Assembly: GCA_001466705.2 (NCBI GenBank)
Contig: LATX02000112.1
Span: 1-64,000, forward strand
DNA from: Moniliophthora roreri
Lineage: Eukaryota; Basidiomycota; Agaricomycetes; Agaricales; Marasmiaceae
Direction: 5' to 3'
Length of the DNA stretch: 64,000 nt
Of this stretch, positions 30,929 to 41,867 are shown in pieces; position 1 is the first letter of the stretch; the number at the start of each line of letters is the position of its first letter. Made by a program: the position numbers and the translations under genes. Below the pieces are notes generated by a model. That model had not been told where the DNA came from, did not search any database, and saw nothing but the letters and a program-made list of their open reading frames with translations.

Positions 30929-33094
30929 NAATCATGTGAAAACACTATATTTGTAATTAGAAAACTAAAGGATAATTCTATAATTTCATTATCATAAAAT
31001 AATAAAAAAACACAGACTCTTCTGGAAATTAAAATCCAGAGTATGCTTGCTGTTTTCAATATGTGATGACAACTTGAAACTAATAGAATTTTCTGAGTGT
31101 TGTCTGGAAGCAAATATATAGCAGTATTCTGAGTGTATTTCCTTTGTATTAATAGCATAAAAAGAACACCTCGTATATAGTGTTAGTGAAGAGGAAGCAT
31201 GACAAACTAAGAGACCGTGGATGAAACTAGAAAAGCCCATCAAAGTATACAACGTAGATGGCACACAAAACAAAACAGGATGGATTACACATTCGATTAC
31301 AATAAACCTTCATATGGCCAATCAAATGCTAACTGAAACCTTGTTAATTTCATTCAGAGTTAGGACCAGAACAAATTATTTTCGGATTACCATAGTTACA
31401 AGATCATAACCCAGATATCAACTGGGTCACAGGAGTTGTGAGGTTAAGGCCAAACTGAAAGGTTATGGTGCAAAAGCAGATGAAACCATTTACAGGAATT
31501 CTGGACAAAGTCGAGGACGATGAAGTATTAATTCAGTCTTTTATTAGAGGAGAAGAGGATAGCAATGAAATTAGGATCAATGCTAAGTTATCCACTTCTC
31601 AAGTTTTGGCACAAGCTTATGAAGTCAAGGTGAAACTATCAGAAGGCCCTCATACCTCTATATCTTTCCAATTACATGGATAGATTTGAGAAGAAGAAAT
31701 CTGAGCAGTTCCCTCCCTCTTGATCTTATGATCATGCCATCAATTTAAAACCAGACTTCAAACCAAAAGATTGTAAAGTCTATTCGCTATCACCAAAGGA
31801 GAGAATTGAACAGGACAAGTTTCTCAAAGAAAATCTCCAGAAAGAGTACATTCAACTGTCTAAATCCCCTATGGCATCACTATTTTTCTTTGTTGCAAAA
31901 AAAGAAGCAGGCACCTGTTACATTACTTGCACAGCAATGTCTCTACTAACTTCGACAAGAGACAAGTTGAAGTAGATTCAAGTTCAAATTTGAGTTCATT
32001 CAACGGTTGTTGAAGTTCAGAGGTCCTTTATCATTGCTCTTGAACACAAGTTATTGATTTAACTAGGTCAAGCTAGAGATCCTGTCTCTGCTTGAGCGCT
32101 TAAATAAGTACATCTGAACTGGTTTCTACTATATTCGTATATAGCGATGAGGTCAGTGATTGTTAATAAATAACAATAGCATCAGCATATAAGAAGTACA
32201 GTAAAGAGGAAAAAGGGGGCTGGGGAAGTGTAATAAGTCCAATATAACACTATGTATGAGGTGTTCTTTTCATGCTATTAATACAAAGGAAATACACTCA
32301 GAATACTGCTATATATTCACTTCCAGACAACATTCAGAAAATTCTATTAGTTTCAAGCTATCATCACACACTGAAAACAGCAAGCATATTCTGTATTTTA
32401 ATTTCCAGAAAAGTCTGTGTTTTTTAATAATTTTATAACAATGGAATTATAAAATTATCCTTTAGTTTTCTAATTACAAATATACTAAATTTTCTGCCTT
32501 ATAAAATAGTGAGAAAACATTCAGAAAATAGATATGAAATTTTGAATTTTATATTAAGAAAAACAGGTTAAATACAAGAGGAAAATTATATGAAAACTAT
32601 CTAAAAACTGCTGTAAGATATAGTGTTTCCATATGATTTTCCTACCATTTTCCTAGTGTTTTCCAGGTGTTTTCTCTGACTTTCCTACAATAGAAGATTT
32701 GATATTTTTATCTTATCTTATCAGCATTTTCTGAGCATTTTCAACCAGAGAAAATTTAATGTTTTGTCAGCATGGAAATCATTCTAATATATTGTATTGT
32801 CTATTAATTCTCAGCATTTGAAGATTCTATATCTTTTGTTGTTGAAAATTTAGCATCCTCCAGACATATTCTTGTTGAGGGGACACAATTAAAATTTAGA
32901 GTTTATAAATGCTTTTTTAAAAATCTTCATTGCAAGAAGATTAAGTGTTTTCTCAATCAGAAAACCATGTTAAAAGAACACCTCATATGTAGTGTAAGGG
33001 GAAGCATGTGGTATTAGAGGAAAAAGAGGGCTGGGAATGTGTAATAAGTCCAAGGGGAAAGAGAAGCATATGAAAATGATGGGATAATGTAATA
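30823..33094 (-). mobile_element. Ret1 3' LTR of copy f, reverse, containing CACTA-B2 and the artefactual repeat
   Basis: The LTR begins TGTTACATTACTTGC at 30823 and, because of the duplicate at 30930-32021, begins again at 31916. Its other end is TAATGTAATA at 33094 (TGTTAC mutated to TATTAC on the minus strand). Without the duplicate and the CACTA-B2 insertion with its target repeat, the LTR is about 429 bp. It is next to a minus-strand ORF3, so it is the 3' LTR of a reverse Ret1 copy. It interrupts the reverse transcriptase of copy e. Confidence 0.82.
32248..32994. mobile_element. CACTA-B2 (747 bp), target duplication TAA
   Basis: Ends CACTATGTATGAGGTG and, complemented, CACTACATATGAGGTG, flanked by TAA (32245-32247 and 32995-32997). 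It is the same family as CACTA-B1 but in the opposite orientation and about 140 bp longer. B1 is probably an internally deleted form. It is inserted in a Ret1 LTR. Confidence 0.88.
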
Positions 33095-33134
33095 TTACCC
33101 TCTTGTTAAGGTCTAGATTCCAGCTCTAGATGCT

Positions 33135-34497
33135 CTAAGACTCTCTGTCACCGTACAGCTTGCTATTGTACTCTTGCAACTTATCAGAAGTCCATTCTGA
33201 CTCTCCTTCATCATACGGCTCTTCCTGCGACTTGTCCAGGCCTTGATCCAGCTCCCTCCCCATTGTTACCTCAACCTGCGACGACCCTGGCTGCCAACCT
33301 TCCACCATCCTTTCTTCAACCCCCTTCTTGATGTCTGCCAATCTCACCTTTTTCAGATTTACTCCCATAAACAGAAACTCTCTCCTTTCAGTGTCTGTGT
33401 CAATGACAAATACCTGATCATTGCTCTCTGTGATGATTGTCATATCCATCATCATCATAATCATAATGGTCCGACAGAGCGCCACTATTCAGACCAGACC
33501 TTCCATGTGAAAGTCGCAAAGACCATCTGTGGACAGTACACCCTGCAGTGATATGTCCAGGCACATAGTGGAGGCATTGCCTACAAAAGTAGCTTGGGCA
33601 GTTTCAGAAGAGATGGTGGTCCAATTTGCACACAAGGCAGAGGCATGGTCCATCCATGTCTCCAATGGAGTCAGCAGTGGTGATCTGTCATTCAGTCAGA
33701 AGTCAACAGATATTTCGAGCACAGATCGGTGTGGAGATTTGGAGAGCTTGTTCTCCTTGTCCTCCTCTCCTTCTCTGGCCACCACACCTTCCTTGACTTG
33801 AGGATGGAACTGGATTGTTGGGGCTGGTGACGAGGGTGTCAAGAGCTGGGACTCTTCAGAGGGTGGGCTCAATTTTCAGTTTAATGTCAGGATCAGGAGT
33901 GGGTTCAGGATAAAGGAGGGTGTAGTTGGGAGTGGGTTCAGATGTCAGTGCAAGGGGGGAGGTGAGTTGTTCCTGGAGAGAAGGTTGGGAGTATCCATTT
34001 CCATCGGTTTATCATCTGAGTCTGTTGAGAACACTGAAAGTATTCAGGTCAGAATATTCAGAAGCTGCTCGGGGATCTGCAGGGAGATGCATGGATAGGT
34101 GTGGATGATAGGGGAATGTAGACAGTACCATAACAGGCCCTTCCAGGCCTATTCTGTAGTTGCATGCAAACAGGTCCTAATTAGCGATTTCAAGGTCACA
34201 ACTCTCAGCAATTTTTTCAAGTAGTTGGCATTGGGCCTGTAAGAAAAACAAGCTTTTGACTGTGGGTTCCAGTTGGTTGTCGGGATTAGCTGCATTTCAG
34301 ATCTGCTGATTGTACTGTAGGGAGTTGAAGAGGTGGAGGAGTTGATAGGGGTTTGGATGGAAGCCATGGTGGTAGGTGATATTCTCACCACACCTTCCTT
34401 CTCCAGCTTCAGTTGGAGTAGGGCTTGGGAGTCCTTGTGCTTGGTTACCAGTAGAAGAGCCAGAAGCAGAAGTGGAAGCAGACACATTGGTAGACAT
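33135..34497 (-). pseudogene. Ret1 copy f ORF3 (third ORF region)
   Basis: Minus-strand homologue of 52640-54050. Frame A begins at the ATG at 34497 (MSTNVSASTSASGSSTGNQ) and includes GEGRCGENITYHHGFHPNPY and QLLHLFNSLQYNQQI. It ends near 33418 as YDYDDDGYDNHHREQ-stop, matching the YDNLGGEC-stop of the youngest copy. The overlapping frame B ends further on with FLFMGVNLKKVRLADIKKG, GWQPGSS and KLYGDRES-stop (33135), matching LLFVGADPKKVRLLTVEE, MGWQPPSE and ELYGDGES. Both ends are conserved in their own frames. Internal stops break each frame. Confidence 0.72.
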
Positions 34498-34574
34498 GTT
34501 AAGAAGAAGGGATGGGGTCTTGAGGATGTAGTCAGTGTTTCTTTATATAGTCCTTGTAAAGATCCATACAATTG

Positions 34575-34828
34575 ACCATTCCTTCAGTGTCAATCCATCG
34601 ATTGTGAGAAGAATTGTACTCTGTGTAAGACACAAGGAATTCTCAGGGTCGTTTCTTCAGCCTATGTCCAACAATGGCATCTACTTTGTATTCTTCAAAC
34701 CCTTCGATAAGGTCTGGTGGGGGTTCTATAAAACTTGGTCTATGCACTTCTGTCTGCTTGTATGGGGACAGTAATGTGGCATGAAATACCAGGTGTATCT
34801 TCCATTGGTGAGAGAGCTTCAATCTATA
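34575..34828 (-). pseudogene. Ret1 copy f chromodomain and integrase C-terminus
   Basis: Minus-strand YRLKLSHQWKIHLVFHATLL, YKQTEVHRPSFIEPPPDLIE and GFEEYKVDAIVGHRLKKRP match the C-terminus of pol in the copy at 51872-52636. The reading is cut at 34828 by the left terminus of the FB element, immediately after a TA dinucleotide, so most of this copy's pol should lie beyond FB. It is not found at the other side of FB at 46572. Confidence 0.8.
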
Positions 34829-36054
34829 CACTGGATGCAGGGAAGCATAAGTTGAGATAACTTATGTAATGTCTATGCTTTAGTTACAACTAGGGATTTT
34901 AAAATAACTCAAATTAATTATTCAATAGATATGTTATACATTGAAAAGCATAAGAAGAGTATCTATTAAATATCTGCTATAAATTATGGTTTGCTTATGC
35001 TATAGAATATAGTATAGATATGATACATATATATTATAGTCATGCTACAAAGCAGAGAGGGTATATAGCATAAGCATCAGATATAAAAACTCAAGTTATG
35101 CAGCATATATGCAATATGATTTTAAAGCACAAATAGATAATACATGCCATGTGGTAATTGTTATTACACACTATATCTAGTAACAAGATGTGCATACTCA
35201 ATAGCATAGCTATTGAAAAAGTTGAATTTAACTTGTGCTATAGTTGTGGAATATATAAAGCTGGAGAAAGTTGCAATACTGTCATAAAGTGTATAAAGGT
35301 GATGGCCCCTCAACTGTGACACTATCATCAGCTGGCAATAAGCCTATAATGACCTGTAGTGTTGCACAGGCTCAGGCCCAGAGCCATGGGCTGGCCTGAG
35401 CCAGCCCTAGTTGAGCCTGAGCTGAGCTGGGCCCTCTGTAGGGCTTGAGTAGGGCTCAAGGCCCAGCTCTAACTTTCATAGGCCATGGGCCTGAGGCTTG
35501 GGCTATGGCTTTGAGAGATCATAGGTGAAGCCAAAATTCTCGTGAATAAACCATTGACAGATCTGTGGCACTGCCTTAACAATGACTTTGTCAAGGAACT
35601 TCATAATTCTTACCACCATCTTTCACTCTCTTGAACCTCTTCCAAGCAGAGTATGCTAGGCTAATGCTTAGTGCCCAAATAACCTGCGGGATATAGATAT
35701 AGGTGGTATTAATGTGTAGTCAACCTATTCAACATATTTTGCTTGCAGTACTCATGAGCCATGGCCCAAGCCTGAGCCAGCCCTCCTTTATGGCCCAAGG
35801 CCCAGCTCACAATTTGGATGGGCCTGAGCCCTCTGAAGCTAGGCCTGAGCCACAGTATTTGGGCCAGGCCTGAGCCCATGCAACACTAATGACCTGTGAC
35901 TATCATCTTCACAAGCAACAGCACTTATTGTCTCCAAAATGAGTTACTGACCATTTTTTTTGCTACCTATATGTTACAGTCTTAAGCTGGTGACAGACCC
36001 TCTGTGACTCATTATATCACAGTCTTTTGGCAACAGGACAGTGCCTCTGTTACC
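34829..36054 (+). repeat. FB left arm, outer part
   Basis: Starts with a subterminal palindrome (CATAAGTT, 5-nt loop, AACTTATG) and contains repeated GCATAAG/CTTATGC words (for example near 34849, 34960, 35000 and 35080). These could be transposase-binding repeats. The hAT element at 35357-35888 is inserted here. The arm continues past the join at 36055: the right arms show that about 36 bp are missing at the join. Confidence 0.75.
35357..35888. mobile_element. hAT-type non-autonomous transposon (532 bp), target duplication ATGACCTG
   Basis: Begins TAGTGTTGCACAGGCTCAGG; the complement of its right end begins TAGTGTTGCATGGGCTCAGG. The 8-bp repeats ATGACCTG (35349-35356 and 35889-35896) flank it. 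An 8-bp target duplication and TAGTG-type ends define the hAT superfamily. The subterminal regions are full of GGCCCAGG/CCTGAGCC words, as in many hAT elements. The middle has no intact ORF. The homologous right arm of FB (45090-45130) lacks this insertion, giving an empty-site comparison. Confidence 0.92.
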
Positions 36055-36055
36055 N

Positions 36056-37994
36056 AAATCAGAAAGAATGCAGAAGCAAGGAACTCTTAATTAAGAGAGC
36101 ATAAGGTGAAGAGTCCTCAATCAAAGGATGCTAATAGGACTTATTATTGTACCTTGTCTATATGGGATTGTATATATAGTCATGGGCCCATACTATAACT
36201 AATGAAGGGAGAAAAGGTATAGTATGGCTTATAGAGGTAAAGGTTAAGTATGCCAAGGCAAGAGTGAAGGTGGAGATTCCTTAATATAAGAATATGAAGG
36301 CAAGAAATGCTTAATTGAAGGATACTAAGATAAGAGTAAAGTATTCTAAGGCAAGAGTGAAGGTAAAAGATCATCAATTGAAGGTGGAGAGTCCTTAATG
36401 TAATGATGTGAAGATGAAAATTTTCTTTATAGAAGGATACAAAGATAAAGGACCTCTAGTTAAAGAAGCATAAGGTGAAGAATCCTCAATCAAAGGATAC
36501 TAAGATAAGGGTGAAGCATTCTAAGGCAAGGGTGAAGATAAAAGATCCTTAATTGAAGGATGCTAAGCTAAAGATAAAATATGCCAAGGCAAAGGTGAAG
36601 GTGGGGAATCCTTAATATAAGGATATGAAGGAGAAAAATTCTTTATAGAAGGATACAAAGGTAAAGTATGCCAAGGCAAGGGTGAAGGTGGAGATTCCTT
36701 AATATAAGAATATGAAGACAAGAAATGCTTAATAGAAGAATACAAAGGTAAAGGTAAAAGATCTTTAGTTAAAGGAGCAGAGGTGAAGAATTCTTAATGT
36801 AAGGATATAAAGGCAAAACGTTCTTTATAGAAGGATACAAAGGTAAAGAATCCCCAATTGAAGGACACTAAGATAAGGGTAAAGCATTCTAAGGCAAGGT
36901 TGAAGGCAGAGAATCCTTAATGTAAGGATGTGAAGGTAAAAATTACTTTATTGAAGAATACAAAGGTAAAGGTGAAGTATGCTAATGCAAAGATAAAGGC
37001 CAAGGGTTCTCAACTGAAGGATGCTAAGGTAAAGCTGAAGGTGAAGAATCCTTGATGTAAGGATGTGAAGGAGAAAAATTCTTTATAGAAGAATACAAAG
37101 GTAAACATCTTTACATTTACTTTAGCATACTTCACTCTTATCTTAGTGTCCTTCAATTGAGGATTCCTCACCTTATGCTTCTTTAACTAGAGATCCTTTA
37201 CCTTTGTATCCTTCTATAAAGAAATTTTCACCTTTATATCCTTACATTAAGGATTCTCTGCCTTTACCCTTGCCTTAGAATGCTTTACCCTTATCTTAGT
37301 GTCCTTCAATTGAGGATTCTCCACCTTTATATCCTTCTATAAAGAATGTTTTGCCTTTATATCCTTACATTAAGAATTCTTCACCTCTGCTCCTTTAACT
37401 AAAGATCTTTTACCTTTACCTTTGTATTCTTCTATTAAGCATTTCTTGGGAAGTATAAGAATATAATTCCTTAGAGGTGGAAGTGAGAACGGAACCGTAT
37501 GAATACCTTTACCTTAGCATCCTTCAATTATTCTTCACCTCATGCTCCTTTAACCAGAGATTCTTTACCTTTGTATCCTTTTATAAAGAATTTTTCTCCT
37601 TTATATCCTTATATTAAGGATTCTCCACCTTCACCTTCACCTCTAGCTTAGCATCCTTCAATTGAGGATCTTTTACCTTTACCCTTGCCTTAAAATGCTT
37701 CTTTAACTAGAGATCCCTTACCTTTGTATCCTTCTATAAAGATCTTTAAAGAATTATCCTTCCTCACATTGTTACATCAAGAATTCTTTACTTTTGTATC
37801 CTTCTAAAAAGAATTTTTCACCTTCACATTCTTATATTAAGGATTCTCCATCTTTACCCTTGCCTTGGCATACTTCACCTTTAGCTTAGCATCCATCAAT
37901 TGAGAATCTTTTACCTTCACCCTTGCCTTAGAATGCTTCACTCTTATTTTAGTATCTTTCAATTGAGGATTCTTCATCTTATACTCCTTTTACT
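36056..37994. repeat. FB inner repeat array 1, with strand flip at 37101-37120
   Basis: From about 36230 the plus strand is a purine-rich series of degenerate units built on 'aaggtgaag', 'gaaggatactaag' and 'aaggcaaggg'. At GTAAACATCTTTACATTTAC (37101-37120) the series turns into its pyrimidine-rich complement, which runs to the join at 37995. Unrelated sequence 'ggaagtataagaatataattcc' (shortened here) near 37448 interrupts it. No real coding potential. Confidence 0.8.
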
Positions 37995-37995
37995 N

Positions 37996-39395
37996 GTAAA
38001 GGTGAAGTATGCTAAGGCAAGGATGGAAGTGGAGATTTCTTGATATAAGAATGGTGAAGGCAAGAAATGCTTCATAGAAGAATACAAAAGTAAAGGTAAA
38101 AGATCTTTAGTTAAAGGAGGAAAGGTGAAGAATCCTTAATATAAGGATACAAAGGTAAAGAATCTCTAGTGAAAGAAGCATAAGGTGAAGAATCCTCAAT
38201 TGAAGGATACTAAGTTAAGGGTAAACCATTCTAAGGCAAGGGTGAAGATAAAAGATCCTCAGTTGAAGAATGCTAAGCTAAAGGTAGAGTATGCCAAGGC
38301 AAGGGTGAAGGTTAAAGAAGCATAAGGTGAAGAATCCTCAATTGAAGGATACTAAGATAAGAGTGAAGCATTCTAAGGCAAGGGTAAAGGTAAAAGATCC
38401 TCAATTGAAGGATGCTAAGCTAAAGGTGAAGTATGCCAAGGCAAGGGTGAAGGTGGAGAATCCTTAATGTAAGGATATGGAGGCAAGCCATTTCTTATAG
38501 AAGGATACAAAGGTAAAGGATCTCTAGTAAAAGGAGTATAAGATGAAGAATCCTCAATTGAAAGATACTAAAATAAGAGTAAAGCATTCTAAGGCAAGGG
38601 TGAAGGTAAAAGATTCTCAATTGACAGATGCTAAGGCAAGGGTAAAGATGGAGAATCCTTAATATAAGGATGTGAAGGTGAAAAATTCTTTATAGAAGGA
38701 TACAAAAGTAAAGGATTCTTAATGTAACAATGTGAAGAGGGATAATTCTTTAAAGATCTTTAAAGAAGGACACAAAGGTAAAGGATTTCTAGTTAAAGGA
38801 GCATAAGGTGAAGAATCCTTAATTGAAGGATACTAAAATAAAAGTAAAGTATTCTAAGGCAAGGGTGAAGGTAAAAGATCATCAATTGAAGAATGCTGAG
38901 GTAAAGGTGAAGTATGCTAAGGCAAGGGTGAAGGTGGAGAGTCCTTAATGTAAGGATATGAAGGAGAAAAATTCTTTATAGAAGGATACAAAGGTAAAGG
39001 ATCTCTGGTTAAAGGAGCATAAGGTGAAGAATAATTGAAGGATGCTAAGGTAAAGGTAAAGTATGCCAAGGCAAGGGTGAAGGTGGAGATTCCTTAATAT
39101 AAGAATATGAAGGCAAGAAATGCTTAATAGAAGAATACAAAGCTAAAGGTAAAAGATCTTTGGTTAAAGGAGCAAAGGTGAAGAATCCTTGATGTAAGGA
39201 TGTGAAGGAGAAAAATTCTTTATAGAGGGATACAAAGGTAAACATCTTTATATTTACATTAGCATACTTCACCCTTATCTTAGTGTCCTTCAATTGAGGA
39301 TTCCTCACCTTATGCTTCTTTAACTAGAGATCCTTTACCTTTGTATCCTTCTATAAAGAATTTTTCTCCTTCATATCCTTATATTAAGGATTCTC
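37996..39395. repeat. FB inner repeat array 2, with strand flip at 39238-39257
   Basis: Same degenerate purine-rich units as array 1, flipping to the complementary strand at GTAAACATCTTTATATTTAC. Bounded on both sides by contig joins (37995 and 39396). Confidence 0.8.
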
Positions 39396-39396
39396 N

Positions 39397-40272
39397 AAAG
39401 GATCTCTAGTTAAAGGAGCATAAGGTGAAGAATAATTGAAGGATGCTAAGGTAAAGCTGAAGGTGAAGAATCCTTGATGTAAGGATGTGAAGGAGGAAAA
39501 TTCTTTATAGAAGGATACAAGAGTAAACATCTTTATATTTACATTAGCATACTTTACATTTACCTTAGCATACTTCACCCTTATCTTAGTGTCCTTCAAT
39601 TGAGGATTCCTCACCTTATGCTTCTTTAACTAGAGATCCTTTACCTTTGTATCCTTCTATAAAGAAATTTTCATCTTCATATCCTTACATTAAGGATTCT
39701 CTACCTTCACCCTTGCCTTAGAATGCTTTACCCTTATCTTAGTGTCCTTCAATTGAGGATTCTTTACCTTTGTATCCTTTTATAAAGAATGTTTTGCCTT
39801 CATATCCCTTACATTAAGGATTCTTCACCTTTGCTTGTTTAACTAAAGATCTTTTACCTTTACCTTTGTATTCTTCTATTAAGCATTTCTTGCCTTCATA
39901 TTCTTATATTAAGGAATCTCCACCTTCACTCTTGCCTTAGCATACTTTACCTTTACCTCTATAAGCCATACTATACCTTTTCTCCCTTCATTAGTTATAG
40001 TATGGGCCCATAACTATATATATAATCCTATATAGACAAGGTACAATAATAAGTCCTATTAGCATCCTTTGATTGAGGACTCTTCACCTTATGCTCTCTT
40101 AATTAAAAGTTCCTTGCTTCTGCATTCTTTCTGATTTTAATATACTGTCATGGAGTGTATGGAGGCTGTAACAGGTAACAGAGGCACTGTCCTGTTGCCA
40201 AAAGACTGTGATATAATGAGTCACAGAGGGTCTGTCACCAGCTTAAGACTGTAACATATAGGTAGCAAAAAA
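39397..40272. repeat. FB inner array 3 and right-arm outer start, flip at 39523-39542
   Basis: A short purine-rich part, the same central palindrome, then the pyrimidine-rich array to about 39960. The outer right-arm sequence follows (complement of 36030-36230, with 'tagttatagtatgggccc'), running to the join at 40273. The phrase missing at 36055 is present here at about 40142-40176. Confidence 0.8.
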
Positions 40273-40273
40273 N

Positions 40274-41823
40274 TGATGCAAGCAGATGCACTTTCACAGC
40301 GGAACAACGGAAGTGGAGATGAAGATAACAATAACAAAGATGTGATCCTTCTGCCAGAACGACTCCTTGTGAAGAGAATCAACTTGGAAATGGGAACCGA
40401 GATTATGGAACAATTGGGTCCGGACGACTTTCACAAGTTGGCCTTGGAGCAACTATTGCACCAAGGTGTGCCGCCAATCAAATCTGCATTATTGGACTGG
40501 AAAATTAATGACGGACTATTTCTTTTCAAAGGTCAAATTTATGTGCCAAATGATGCAGAATTACAATAAAAGGTTGTGAAATCAGTACATGAAACGCTGG
40601 GAGTTGGACATCCAGGGCAATGGAACACCTTAGAGCAGGTTCAACAGGACTTCTGGTGGCCAGGAATGGCTAAATTCATCAAGAGTTTCGTAGACGGTTG
40701 CCTACTATGCCAACAATCAAAGGTGAACACACATCCAACGAAGACTCCCATTCAACCCTTGCAGCTGACGCCAAACTCCTTCCCCTTTCAGGTTTGCATG
40801 ATGAACCTCATCACTGATCTACCTGAATGTGATAGAATGGACTCTATTCTTGTCATGGTGGACCACTCCTCTACAAAGGGGGTAATTTTTACACCATGCA
40901 CGAAGAAATCAGACGCCATGGAAATAGCAGAACTGCTAATTCAACATCTATACAGATGTTTCAGGCTCCCGGACCACATCATATCCGATCGAGACCCCAG
41001 ATTAGCAGCAGAAGTCTTCTAGGAAATGGGAAAACAACTGTCAATTAAACATTCAATGAGCACAGCCTTTCATTCACAAACAGACAGAGAAACCGAACGG
41101 GTCAATCAGGAGATTGAAGTTTATCTTCGTATCTTCTGTTCGAAGGAACAGACGAAATGGAAGGAATACCTCCCCCTAGCTGAATTTGTGCACAATAACT
41201 GAACCCATTCGGTACTCAAGAACTCCTCTTTCTTCACGATGATGGGATACCACCCAAGAGCCTTCCCAACAGTGTTCAAGTGAACTGATATTCCATTGGT
41301 TGAAGAACAGCTTCAAGGACTAAAAAGGATTAGAGAAGAAACAACTAGCTTATTGGAGCTAGCACAACAGAAGATGCTGCGACGAGAGAAACAGGACTTG
41401 GAAACCTTTAACATAGGACAGAAGGTGTGGTTAGAAGGGAAGAACTTAGCCATAGGATACCCAACTAGGAAACTCACCCTGAAATGGGAAGGACCATTTA
41501 AGATTCTTGAAGCCCTAGGGCCTGTTACTTATCATTTGAAGTTACCGCATCAATGGAAAATCCACCCTGTTTTCCATGCTGCCCTTCTCACCCCCTTTAA
41601 GGAAACGGAAGCCCATGGGCCCAGCTTCACGGAACCACCCCTGGATCTAATAGAAGGATTTGAAGAATATGAAGTAGAAGCAATCATAGGACATAGACCC
41701 AAGAAACGACCCCATGAATTCCTTGTGTCATACATAGGTTACGACTCACCTTATAATTGGTGGATCAAGACTGAAGAGATGGTCAACTGTCTAGACCTCT
41801 ATAAAGACTATAAAGAGGCATAA
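40274..41823 (+). pseudogene. Ret1 copy g: integrase and chromodomain
   Basis: Starts at the contig join with the end of RNase H (MQADALSQRNNGSG), so gag, protease and reverse transcriptase are missing. The HHCC finger (VHETLGVGHPGQWNTLEQV, DGCLLCQQSKVNTHP) is followed by the integrase core (MMNLITDLPECDRMDSI, where the first catalytic Asp reads Asn; IISDRDPRLAAEV). A TAG lies near 41020 (FLGNG context), then HSQTDRETERVNQEIE with the Arg intact. After two more stops comes the chromodomain block 41296-41823: RKLTLKWEGPFKILEALGPV, PHQWKIHPVFHAALLTPFKE, EYEVEAIIGHRPKKRPHEFL and VSYIGYDSPYNWWIKTEE. It is closely related to the youngest copy but inactive. Confidence 0.85.
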
Positions 41824-41867
41824 ACTAAAGCTGAAAGACCCCATCCCCACTATTGTCTAACCACAAA

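Noticed and set aside
29837..32021. Direct 1.1-kb repeats as an LTR pair of a small retrotransposon
   Set aside because: The repeat edges coincide with the 'n' and ignore element boundaries; an assembly overlap explains them.
36180..39614. Several 60-97 aa ORFs on the minus strand rich in Phe, Ser, Leu and Pro
   Set aside because: They are readings through the pyrimidine-rich strand of the FB arrays; frames are short and not conserved between units.
36230..40000. Regularly repeated short units resembling a CRISPR array
   Set aside because: The units are degenerate, have no constant repeat with unique spacers, flip strand, and lie in a eukaryotic transposon.
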